Source of the DNA: Gammaproteobacteria bacterium
Lineage (GTDB): Bacteria > Pseudomonadota > Gammaproteobacteria > JAABTG01
Direction of reading: 5' to 3'
Length of the DNA stretch: 19,194 bases
NCBI GenBank assembly: GCA_030066245.1
Contig: JASJBY010000076.1
Span: forward strand, 1-19,194
In this document: positions 1-7,542 of the stretch, in pieces
Position numbering within the stretch: position 1 is the first letter of the stretch
Layout of the letters: each line of letters starts with the position of its first letter
Notes under the pieces: generated by a model
The model's input: only the letters and a program-made list of their open reading frames with translations
Databases searched by the model: none
Told to the model about the DNA's origin: nothing
Position numbers and translations under genes: made by a program

Positions 1-144
1 GAGTCACCGAGTCACCATCAACCGAGTCACCCTCTTCCTATTCACGCTTCACGCTTCACGAGTCACTACTCACCACTCACCACTCACCACTCACCACTCA
101 CCACTCACCACTCACTACTCACTAGTCACTACTCACCAGTCACG
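1..144. repeat. Heptanucleotide tandem repeat array downstream of ppdK
   Basis: Positions 61-144 are twelve consecutive 7-bp units: AGTCACT, six ACTCACC, two ACTCACT, AGTCACT, ACTCACC and AGTCACG. Positions 41-61 carry two TTCACGC units and a variant, and GAGTCAC recurs three times in 1-30. The array ends 5 bp before the ppdK stop codon, so it lies in the 3' flank of ppdK and may be transcribed. No ORF or terminator is evident. It resembles the short tandemly repeated (7-bp) intergenic repeats known from some bacteria; its function is unknown. The left boundary is outside the window. Confidence 0.9.
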
Positions 145-149
145 CTCCC

Positions 150-2963
150 TCACGCCGCCTTATCAGCAGTCACGCCCTGCCTGCCTTCGGCGCTGAGTAT
201 GTTCGCGTGTGCCGCCGCGAGACGCGCTATCGGAATGCGTGGCGGCGAGCAGGAGACATAGTTCAAACCGATGTCGTGACAAAATCGAATGGAGGCGGGG
301 TGCCCCCCGTGCTCGCCGCAGATCCCCACCTTGAGATCCGGCTTCCGCGACCGGCCCCATTCCACGGCCAGGCCCATGAGGCGCCCCACGCCCTTGGAAT
401 CCAGCACTTCGAAAGGATTGTCCTGGAGAATCCCACGCTCGTTGTACATGGGAAGGAACTTGTTCTCGGCATCCTCGCGGCTGAAGGAGAACGCGGCCTG
501 AGTGAGGTCGTTGGTGCCGAAGGAAAAGAACTCGGCCACGTTGGACAGACTCTCCGCCCGCAGGCAGGCCCTTACGACCTCCATCATGCTGCCGAATTCG
601 AAGTCGAGCTTGACGTCATAGGCAGCTTCCACGGCGTTCTTCACCGAGACCACGTACTCCTGGACGCGCATCAGTTCCTGAACGGTGCAGACCTGGGGCA
701 CCATGATCTCCGGATGGACGTCGATGCCCTCCTTCACACACTCCGCAGCGGCCTCCAGAACGGCGCGGATCTGCATGGTGTATATCTCCGGGTAGGTGAT
801 CCCGAGACGCACGCCACGATGACCCAGCATCGGATTGATCTCACGCAGCGCCTTCGCCTTGCGCAGAATTGCCTCTTTACGGGTAATCACGTTGTCCACC
901 AGGCGCGTATCCCCCAGGTCCCCCACGGCCTGAGGAAGCCTCGTCGGCGCACCGGAAACTTCCGCACCCATCAACTGCACGGTGCCCGAGAGCACTTCCA
1001 TGCCGTGAATGGCGCTGCGCAGCTGGCGCAGGTGCGCGATCTCCTCCTCCAGCTGCTGCTCCCCGGGAAGAAACTCGTGTATGGGTGGGTCCAGCAGGCG
1101 GATGGTGACGGGCCGGGGCGCCATTTCCCTGAACAGGCCCTTGAAGTCACTGCGCTGTATCGGCAGCAGGCGCGCCAGCGCAACCTGCCGCTGCTCCGTA
1201 GTGTCAGCGACAATCATCTCCAACACGATGGGCAGCCTGTCCGCTGCGTTGAACATCCGCTCTGTGCGGCACAGGCCGATGCCCATGGCACCGTACTTGA
1301 GCGCCCGCTGTGCATCGTCCGGGGTATCGGCGTTGGCCATGACTTTGAGCCGCGAAGCATCGTCGGCCCAGCTCAGCAGGGTCTTCAGCTCCTCGGAGAA
1401 ATCGGCCTCCACCATGGGCACCTCGCCCAGGTAGATCTGTCCGGTGGTGCCGTCAAGCGTGATCGTGTCACCTTCCTTGACCACCGTCTCGCCGGCAACC
1501 GCCTTGCGCAGCTGCACATCCACTTCGATGCCTTCCGCGCCGGCCACGCAGGGCTTGCCCATGCCGCGTGCCACCACCGCTGCGTGGGAGGTCTTGCCGC
1601 CCCGGCTGGTCAGAATGCCCTGGGAGGCGAAGAACCCGTGGATGTCCTCTGGTTTGGTTTCCTCGCGGACCAGGATCACCTTGTGTCCCTGACGACCCAG
1701 CGCCTCCGCCCTGTCCGCGTCGAATACCGCTTGTCCGGAGGCTGCCCCCGGAGACGCGGCGAGCCCCCTCGCCAGCGCCTCGGCACTATGGTTCGGATCC
1801 AGGCGCGGATACAGCATCTGCTCCAGGTGCTCCGGGTTTACGCGCAGCAGCGCCTGCTCCTTGTTGAGCAGACCCTGACGCTGCATTTCCACCGAGCTTC
1901 GCACCATGGCACTGGCGTTCATCTTGCCGTTGCGGGTCTGCAGGCAGTAGAGCGTGCCCCGCTCGATGGTGAATTCGAAGTCCTGCACCTCCCGGTAATG
2001 CCCTTCCAGCTTCTGGCGCAGCTCCAAGAGCTGAGCGAAGAGTTCCGGCATCTCCTCGGCCATGTCCTGCACCGGCTTGGGCGTGCGTATGCCTGCCACC
2101 ACGTCCTCGCCCTGTGCGTTCACCAGGTACTCGCCGTAGAGATGGTTCTCGCCGGTGCCGGGATTGCGGGTGAAGGCCACCCCGGTGGCGCTGTCGTTCC
2201 CAAGGTTTCCGAAGACCATGGTCACCACGTTGACCGCCGTGCCGTTCGCCATGTCCGGCGTGATGTGGAATTCCCGGCGGTAATCGACCGCCCGCTTCCC
2301 CATCCAGGAGTTGAACACCGCCTTGATGGCAATCTCCAGCTGCTGGTAGGGATCTTCCGGAAACGGTCTGCCGGTGTGATCGTGCACGACGCTCAGAAAA
2401 CGCTCACTGATCTCGCGCAGGTCGTCGGTCTGCAGGGCGACGTCCACCGTGGCCCCCACCTGTTGCTTAACGATATCGAACTGCTCGTCGAACAGTTCAT
2501 CGGGCACGCCGAGGGCCACCTTGCCGAACAGCTGAATGAAACGCCGGTATGCGTCGTAGCCAAACCGCGGATTGTTGGTCTGCTCGATCAAGCCCGGCAG
2601 AGTTTCCTTGTTCAGGCCCAGATTCAGAATGGTGTCCATCATGCCGGGCATGGACATGGCCGAACCGGAGCGCACGGAGACCAGGAGGGGGTTCTTGGAG
2701 CTGCCAAAACCCTTGCCCGTGTTCTTCTCCAGGGCAACCATCTCGGCTCGCACCTGGTCCATGAGCCCCTCGGGCAGAACTCTGTCCTCCGTGTGCAGGT
2801 AGGACAGGCAGCCTTCGGTCGTGATCACGAAACCTGGTGGTACATTCAGCCCAATCTGCGTCATCTCGCAGAGATTGGCGCCTTTGCCGCCGAGCAGCTT
2901 CTTGTCTTTACCGTCCCCTTCCTCGAACGAATACACCCACTTGTCACTCATCGTTGTGTCCAT
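150..2963 (-). CDS. ppdK: Pyruvate, phosphate dikinase
   Basis: Cytosolic enzyme that interconverts pyruvate + ATP + Pi and PEP + AMP + PPi; here probably the gluconeogenic entry to the sugar-phosphate and glycogen genes upstream. The 937 residues show the N-terminal ATP-grasp domain (LGGKGANL near 24-31, SVRSGSAMSMPGMMDTILN around 96-114), the phosphohistidine swivel domain with GGKTSHAAVVARGMGKP (His460 catalytic, Thr458 at the usual regulatory-threonine site) and the C-terminal PEP-binding TIM barrel (GIGLCRTERMF, NPMLGHRG, FFSFGTNDLTQ, and GICGEHGGHP with catalytic Cys882). The start is the ATG at 2963, because AGGAG lies about 5 nt upstream; a second in-frame ATG lies four codons later. 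It is last in the minus-strand series, 90 bp after fbaB, and a strong hairpin sits in that gap. About 45 residues appear to be inserted before NPMLGHRG compared with the well-known ~874-residue PPDK. No PPDK regulatory protein gene is visible. Confidence 0.97.
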   Translation of the reverse strand: MDTTMSDKWVYSFEEGDGKDKKLLGGKGANLCEMTQIGLNVPPGFVITTEGCLSYLHTEDRVLPEGLMDQVRAEMVALEKNTGKGFGSSKNPLLVSVRSGSAMSMPGMMDTILNLGLNKETLPGLIEQTNNPRFGYDAYRRFIQLFGKVALGVPDELFDEQFDIVKQQVGATVDVALQTDDLREISERFLSVVHDHTGRPFPEDPYQQLEIAIKAVFNSWMGKRAVDYRREFHITPDMANGTAVNVVTMVFGNLGNDSATGVAFTRNPGTGENHLYGEYLVNAQGEDVVAGIRTPKPVQDMAEEMPELFAQLLELRQKLEGHYREVQDFEFTIERGTLYCLQTRNGKMNASAMVRSSVEMQRQGLLNKEQALLRVNPEHLEQMLYPRLDPNHSAEALARGLAASPGAASGQAVFDADRAEALGRQGHKVILVREETKPEDIHGFFASQGILTSRGGKTSHAAVVARGMGKPCVAGAEGIEVDVQLRKAVAGETVVKEGDTITLDGTTGQIYLGEVPMVEADFSEELKTLLSWADDASRLKVMANADTPDDAQRALKYGAMGIGLCRTERMFNAADRLPIVLEMIVADTTEQRQVALARLLPIQRSDFKGLFREMAPRPVTIRLLDPPIHEFLPGEQQLEEEIAHLRQLRSAIHGMEVLSGTVQLMGAEVSGAPTRLPQAVGDLGDTRLVDNVITRKEAILRKAKALREINPMLGHRGVRLGITYPEIYTMQIRAVLEAAAECVKEGIDVHPEIMVPQVCTVQELMRVQEYVVSVKNAVEAAYDVKLDFEFGSMMEVVRACLRAESLSNVAEFFSFGTNDLTQAAFSFSREDAENKFLPMYNERGILQDNPFEVLDSKGVGRLMGLAVEWGRSRKPDLKVGICGEHGGHPASIRFCHDIGLNYVSCSPPRIPIARLAAAHANILSAEGRQGVTADKAA

Positions 2964-2989
2964 TTCGCTCCTACTGACGTTAGCTATGC

Positions 2990-3030
2990 GCCGCTGCCGT
3001 TCCCCACCCGGTGGGGGACGGCACAGCGGC
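2990..3030 (-). promoter_or_regulatory. Strong hairpin between fbaB and ppdK
   Basis: An inverted repeat folds into a 7-bp stem (GCCGCTG with CAGCGGC) continued, after a 2-nt bulge, by about 11 bp (CCGTTCCCCAC with GTGGGGGACGG, one G:U) around a tight loop. It starts 23 bp after the fbaB stop and ends 26 bp before the ppdK start. On the minus strand the hairpin is followed by GCATAGCTAACG and not by a T tract, so it is not a canonical intrinsic terminator. A T run (GAGTTTTTTCCC) lies before it. It could be a partial attenuator, an RNA-stability element or a processing site that sets different expression of the two genes. Confidence 0.6.
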
Positions 3031-3053
3031 TGAATTCAGATTTGGGAAAAAAC

Positions 3054-4103
3054 TCAGGCAATATCTACATCGTCCGAGAGGTACACGTCTTGAATAGCGT
3101 TAAGGAGTTTCACGCCGTCCTTCATCGGTTTCTGAAATGCCTTTCGACCCGATATGAGGCCCATGCCGCCTGCCCGCTTGTTGATGATCGCCGTGCGTAC
3201 GGCTTGAGCCAGGTCGTTCTTCCCGGAGGCACCGCCGGAATTGATCATGCCCGCACGACCCATGAAGCAGTTGGCAACCTGGTAGCGAACCAGGTCCACC
3301 GGATGGGCGCTGGTCAATGTCTTGTAAACCTTGGGGTGGGTCTTGCCGAAATCCAGGGCCTGGAAGCCGCCGTTGGTCCCGGCCTGCTTCTGCTTCACGA
3401 TATCCGCGTCGATGGTGACCGCAAGATGATTGGCCTGCCCGGTCAGATCGGCCGCCGTATGGTAGTCCTGTCCTTCCTGCTTGAAGGCCGAATTGCGCAG
3501 GTAAGCCCAGAGGACGGTTGCCATGCCCAGCTCGTGGGCATACTCGAAGGCTTCACTGATCTCCTGGATTTGGCGTCGCGACTCCTCGGAGCCGTAGTAG
3601 ATGGTCGCGCCGACCGCCACCGCGCCCATTTCGAAGGCCTGGTCCACGCTGGCGAAAAGCGTCTGATCGTAGATGTTGGGGTAGGTCAACAGCTCGTTGT
3701 GATTGAGCTTCAGAATGAATGGGATCTTGTGGGCGTAGCTTCGCGCCACCGATGCCAGGACGCCCAGTGTTGAAGCCACTGCGTTACACTCGCCCTCCAT
3801 GGCCAGCTTGACGATGTTGGCAGGGTCGAAATAGATGGGATTGGGCGCAAAGGAAGCGCCACCCGAGTGCTCAACGCCCTGGTCCACGGGCAGAATGGAC
3901 AGGTACCCGGTGCCGCCCAGGCGGCCATGGTCGAACAGCGCCTGCAGATTACGCAGCACCCGCGGGCTGCGGTTCTTCGCCGCCGCCACCCGGTCCACGT
4001 AATCCGGCCCCGGCAGGTGCAGCTGGGCTCTGGGAATGGTCTTGCACTTGTGACCGAGCAGAGACTCGGTCTCCTCACCCAATAGCGTCTCCCATTTCCC
4101 CAT
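3054..4103 (-). CDS. fbaB: Class I fructose-bisphosphate aldolase (FbaB/DhnA type)
   Basis: Schiff-base aldolase that condenses dihydroxyacetone phosphate with glyceraldehyde 3-phosphate to fructose 1,6-bisphosphate (reversible). The 349-residue protein aligns nearly end to end with E. coli FbaB (350 residues), for example GTGYLSILPVDQGVEHS (65-80), FGSEESRRQI-type YYGSEESRRQI (169-179), TVLWAYLRNSAFK and DADIVKQK, whose Lys237 is the expected Schiff-base lysine, then MGRAGMINSGG and NKRAGGMGLI. The open frame runs further up to 4238, but I chose the ATG at 4103 because AAGGAGA lies about 8 nt upstream and the protein then starts where the family starts. It lies between pgi (176 bp upstream) and ppdK (90 bp downstream), consistent with a gluconeogenic role. 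The gap to pgi shows no convincing promoter or terminator. Confidence 0.97.
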   Translation of the reverse strand: MGKWETLLGEETESLLGHKCKTIPRAQLHLPGPDYVDRVAAAKNRSPRVLRNLQALFDHGRLGGTGYLSILPVDQGVEHSGGASFAPNPIYFDPANIVKLAMEGECNAVASTLGVLASVARSYAHKIPFILKLNHNELLTYPNIYDQTLFASVDQAFEMGAVAVGATIYYGSEESRRQIQEISEAFEYAHELGMATVLWAYLRNSAFKQEGQDYHTAADLTGQANHLAVTIDADIVKQKQAGTNGGFQALDFGKTHPKVYKTLTSAHPVDLVRYQVANCFMGRAGMINSGGASGKNDLAQAVRTAIINKRAGGMGLISGRKAFQKPMKDGVKLLNAIQDVYLSDDVDIA

Positions 4104-4279
4104 GTCTCGGTCTCCTTCCGTACCTTGCTTGCCTGGTGCACATGGACCGCAGGTGTAAACAGCTGCCGGAGGTATCGGCGGCCGGTGCCTACAGTTGAGG
4201 CTCGAGCCGGTTCCCTCGCCGCCGCTGCGGCTAAGCATAGCCGGCCATTGTTACAACAGATTTACCCGCGGCAGCCTTC

Positions 4280-5929
4280 TCAGCGCGCGCGGCGCTGCCG
4301 GACGTATTCGATCAGGCCGTTCGTGGAGGCATCATGGCCGGTAACGGGCTCGGCGCCGGTCAGCTCGGGAAGAATGACCTTGACCAGCTGCTTTCCCAGC
4401 TCCACGCCCCATTGATCGAAGGCGTTGATGCCCCAGATGGCGCTCTGCACAAAAACCTTGTGCTCATACAGGGCAATCAGCTCGCCGAGGACTTTCGGCG
4501 TCAGCCGGTCGTATACGATGGTGCTGGTGGGCTGATTCCCCGGCAACACCCGGTGCGGCACGGCGCTGTCGAGCAGCTCGCCCGAAAAACCGGCCGCCTC
4601 CAGCTCGCTTCGCGCCTGCGCTGCGGTCCGCCCGCGCATCAGCGCTTCGGTCTGGGCCAGGGCGTTGGCGAGCACAGCATTCTGATGCGCAAGATCGTCG
4701 TGCTTGTGCTTGACAGGGACAATAAAATCCGCCGGTATGAGGCGAGTGCCCTGATGCATCAGCTGGTAGAAGGCATGCTGGCCGTTGTTGCCGGGCGCCC
4801 CCCAGACGATTGGGCAAGTCTTGTAACCCACCACCTCGCCATGCCGGGTAACGCGTTTGCCGTTGCTCTCCATCTCAAGCTGCTGAAGATAAGCCGGGAA
4901 ATGGCGCAAGCCGTAGTCGTACGGGAGGACCGCATGGGTCGCGGCACCGAAGAAGTTGACGTACCACACCCCCAGCAGACCCATGAGCACCGGCATGTTC
5001 CGCTGCCACGGCGCGGTGCGGAAGTGCTCATCCATGGCATGCGCGCCGTTCAAAAGCTGCTCGAAGCGGTCCATGCCTACCATGACCGCAATCGGCAGAC
5101 CGATGGCCGACCAAAGGGAATAACGACCGCCCACCCAATCCCAGAACTCAAACATGTTGGCCGGGTCGATGCCGAAGGAAGCCACCTGGTCGCGATTGGT
5201 GGACACGGCCACGAAATGCTTGGCCACTGCCGCCTCGTCCTTCAGATTGCGCACCAGCCAGGCACGAGCGGTCCGGGCATTGGTCAAGGTTTCCTGTGTG
5301 GTGAACGTCTTTGACTCCACGATGAAGAGCGTCGTCTCCGGATCCAGGGATTCGAGCGTCTCGTCGATGTGCGTGAAATCCAGATTCGAAACGAAATAGG
5401 CCTGGAGCCCCGGTTGATGGTAGGCGTGCAACGCCGCTGTCACCATCGCCGGGCCCAGGTCGGAGCCACCGATGCCGATGTTGACGATAGTGCGAATACG
5501 TTGACCCGTGTAACCGCGCCAGTGCCCTTCTCGCACAGCGGTCGTGAAGGCGCGCATGCGCGCCAGCACATCGTTCACCGCCGGCATGACATCCTGACCG
5601 TCGACCCGAATGGGTAGGTTGGAGCGGTTCCTCAGGGCCACGTGCAGGACAGCCCTGCTCTCCGTGTTGTTGACCTTCTCCCCCGTGTACATGCGTTCGA
5701 TGGCCGCATGCAAATCGACTGAATCAGCCAGGGCGTGCAGCAGAGACATGGTCTCGTCGTCCACACGCTGCTTGGAGTAATCCAGGAACAGGTCGCAAGC
5801 CTCAAAAGAGTAACGTTCGAAGCGCGCTGGGTCCTCCGCGAACAGGTCGCGCAGATGGATGCCCGCGAGCGCCTCGTGATGGGTCCTGAGCGCAGCCCAG
5901 GGCTTGCTCGTTTCTGGTGCGGTAATCAT
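4280..5929 (-). CDS. pgi: Glucose-6-phosphate isomerase
   Basis: Cytosolic isomerase of glucose 6-phosphate and fructose 6-phosphate, linking the aldolase/PPDK branch to the glucose phosphates used for ADP-glucose. With the ATG at 5929 the protein is 549 residues, the same length as E. coli Pgi, and the active-site residues fall one position lower: Glu354 in MESNGK, His385 in NNGQHAFYQL and Lys513 in ELGKQLVK. IGIGGSDLGP (151-160) and the signature DWVGGRYSLWSAIGLP (264-279) are intact. The frame also extends to a TTG at 5962; neither start has a strong Shine-Dalgarno sequence, so the choice rests on family alignment. It follows malQ after about 81 bp. It is a standard bacterial Pgi with no sign of damage. 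Confidence 0.97.
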   Translation of the reverse strand: MITAPETSKPWAALRTHHEALAGIHLRDLFAEDPARFERYSFEACDLFLDYSKQRVDDETMSLLHALADSVDLHAAIERMYTGEKVNNTESRAVLHVALRNRSNLPIRVDGQDVMPAVNDVLARMRAFTTAVREGHWRGYTGQRIRTIVNIGIGGSDLGPAMVTAALHAYHQPGLQAYFVSNLDFTHIDETLESLDPETTLFIVESKTFTTQETLTNARTARAWLVRNLKDEAAVAKHFVAVSTNRDQVASFGIDPANMFEFWDWVGGRYSLWSAIGLPIAVMVGMDRFEQLLNGAHAMDEHFRTAPWQRNMPVLMGLLGVWYVNFFGAATHAVLPYDYGLRHFPAYLQQLEMESNGKRVTRHGEVVGYKTCPIVWGAPGNNGQHAFYQLMHQGTRLIPADFIVPVKHKHDDLAHQNAVLANALAQTEALMRGRTAAQARSELEAAGFSGELLDSAVPHRVLPGNQPTSTIVYDRLTPKVLGELIALYEHKVFVQSAIWGINAFDQWGVELGKQLVKVILPELTGAEPVTGHDASTNGLIEYVRQRRAR

Positions 5930-5967
5930 TCGGGGTGCTGACGATTGCCGGAGATTAGTCAAAGGGA

Positions 5968-5983
5968 CACGACGAAGGTCGTG
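5968..5983. other. Short perfect hairpin between malQ and pgi
   Basis: CACGAC and GTCGTG form a 6-bp perfect stem around the 4-nt loop GAAG (CTTC on the minus strand). It lies between the malQ stop and the pgi start, about 39 nt before the preferred pgi ATG. No T run follows on the minus strand, so it is not a standard terminator. It may be a leader hairpin or chance. Confidence 0.3.
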
Positions 5984-6010
5984 ATTATATGTGCTGCCAA
6001 TAGGCCGTGC

Positions 6011-7525
6011 CTATGCGAAACGCCCGTACAGCTCGTTAAAATGCCGAAATTTTTCACTCAGATCCGGCTCCACCTGCTCCCAGGCGAACCGCCACCGCCA
6101 GTTCAGATCGCTGCTCGTACCCGGCTCGTTCATCCGATGCTCTGCACCCAGGCGCAAGAGATCCTGCATGGGCAGCACGGCCAGCCTCGCCACGGAACGA
6201 AGGGCTGCCCGGCACAGCGCCATGGGCATGGGGTCGCTGGAGCGCCCGAGGTATTCGTGGACATAGCGTCTTTCACCCTCGGAGAGTGAACTGTACCAAC
6301 CCAGGGAGGTGTCGTTATCGTGCGTGCCCGTGTACACCACTGCATTCGGCACGTGGTTGTGAGGCAGATATGGATTGGCGGAACCGCCCTCGAAGGCGAA
6401 ATGTAGCACCTTCATGCCGGGCAGGCCAAAGACATCGCGCAGCTCTTCCACACCCTCGGTAATAAACCCCAGGTCTTCAGCGACCAGCGGCAAACGGTCG
6501 AACGTATTGCGCAAAGCCTGCAGCAACTTCCGTCCCGGTGCGGGCACCCAATGCCCGTTGATGGCCGTATCATCCGACGCGGGTATCTCCCAGAAAGCCT
6601 CCAGCCCCCGGAAGTGATCGATTCGGATCAGATCGAAAGTCTCCAGCTGACTGCGCACCCGGGCGATCCACCATATGAAGCCGTCGGCCTTCATGCGCTG
6701 CCAGTCGTACAGAGGATTGCCCCAGCGCTGGCCCGTGTCCGAGAAATAGTCGGGGGGCACACCGGCAACGACATGCGGATGACCGTGTTCATCCAGGCGG
6801 AAATACTCGCGCTGCGCCCACACATCCGCGCTGTCGGGCGCCACGTACAGCGGCATGTCGCCGAAGATGAGGATGCCCCGCTCGTTGGCGTACTGCTTGA
6901 GCTCACGCCACTGCCCGAAAAACAGGAACTGTTCGAAGCGGAAACGCTCCAGGCGCTCCGCGAGGGAGCTGCGTGCCCGCTCCAACGCATCGGGGTCCCG
7001 ATCGCGCAGCTCCGCCGGCCAGGTCCACCAGGGTTGGCCGCGATGAACTGAGCGCAGCGCCTGGTACAGAACATAATCCTCGAGCCAGTAGTCATGACTG
7101 GCGGTGAACGCCTGGAAGGCCTCCCGATCCCTGGCCCCCGCATGGCGACGAAATCCTTCCATCGCCTGCGCCAGTCGCCGCCTGCGATAAGCCCAGGCGG
7201 GCTCCTCGCCTAGCGGCTCCGTCTCGCGAGGGAGCCATCCGGATTCCACCAGCCGCTCCAGGCTGATGAGTCGCTCGCTGCCCGCGTGCACCGACTGACA
7301 GCGATAGGGGGAGAGATCCGAATGGGTAGGCCCCAGCGGCAGGGTCTGCCAAATACTGAAGCCGCCGTCTGCGAGAAAATCCACGAACCGGTACGCATCC
7401 GGCCCCATGTCCCCATTGCCTTCACCCGTTGGCAGGGAAGTTGGATGCAGGAGAAGGCCTGCGCGGCGCCGGTCCAGGGGCGATGGGGAAGCTTCCTGCA
7501 CGCTTAGGTTCCGGTCCCGGAACAC
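6011..7525 (-). CDS. malQ: 4-alpha-glucanotransferase (amylomaltase, GH77)
   Basis: Transfers maltodextrin segments between 1,4-glucan chains with release of glucose, so it links glycogen trimming to free glucose or rebuilds chains for phosphorylase. The 504-residue protein has the GH77 opening RRAGLLLHPTSLP (20-32) and the catalytic triad in context: Asp303 in RIDHFRG (nucleophile), Glu350 in VAEDLG (acid/base) and Asp403 in YTGTHDNDT. GDMPLYVAPDSADVW (222-236) is also typical. The GTG at 7525 is the furthest supported start, leaving a ~19-residue extension before the conserved RRAG; a second GTG at 7501 is possible. The start lies 13 bp beyond the stop of the GH57 gene, and the nearest GGAGG belongs to an out-of-frame ATG at 7542. 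The order GH57-malQ suggests co-transcription and joint maltodextrin processing. Confidence 0.95.
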   Translation of the reverse strand: MFRDRNLSVQEASPSPLDRRRAGLLLHPTSLPTGEGNGDMGPDAYRFVDFLADGGFSIWQTLPLGPTHSDLSPYRCQSVHAGSERLISLERLVESGWLPRETEPLGEEPAWAYRRRRLAQAMEGFRRHAGARDREAFQAFTASHDYWLEDYVLYQALRSVHRGQPWWTWPAELRDRDPDALERARSSLAERLERFRFEQFLFFGQWRELKQYANERGILIFGDMPLYVAPDSADVWAQREYFRLDEHGHPHVVAGVPPDYFSDTGQRWGNPLYDWQRMKADGFIWWIARVRSQLETFDLIRIDHFRGLEAFWEIPASDDTAINGHWVPAPGRKLLQALRNTFDRLPLVAEDLGFITEGVEELRDVFGLPGMKVLHFAFEGGSANPYLPHNHVPNAVVYTGTHDNDTSLGWYSSLSEGERRYVHEYLGRSSDPMPMALCRAALRSVARLAVLPMQDLLRLGAEHRMNEPGTSSDLNWRWRFAWEQVEPDLSEKFRHFNELYGRFA

Positions 7526-7542
7526 CCGACCGAGCTTCTCAT
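7504..7542 (-). other. Possible 12-codon mini-ORF at the GH57/malQ junction
   Basis: An ATG at 7542 overlaps the GH57 stop (ATGA) and has GGAGG about 5 nt upstream, a better initiation context than any malQ start. It encodes 12 codons (MRSSVGCSGTGT) and stops at TAA 7504-7506, inside the malQ N-terminal region but in another frame. It could be a coupling mini-ORF that brings ribosomes to the malQ GTG, a remnant of an ancestral malQ start shifted by an indel, or chance. Confidence 0.25.

Noticed and set aside
41..144. CRISPR array
   Set aside because: Units are 7 bp with no spacers, far from the 21-40 bp repeat plus unique spacer layout, and no cas genes are present.
207..3773. 1188-codon plus-strand open frame antisense to ppdK and fbaB
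   Set aside because: It mirrors two well-identified genes codon by codon, gives a His/Arg/Leu-rich product with no family pattern, and is expected from third-position GC bias.
4104..4279. Dedicated fbaB promoter
   Set aside because: TTGTAA and TATGCT occur but with only 11 bp between them, so they do not form a standard sigma70 promoter.
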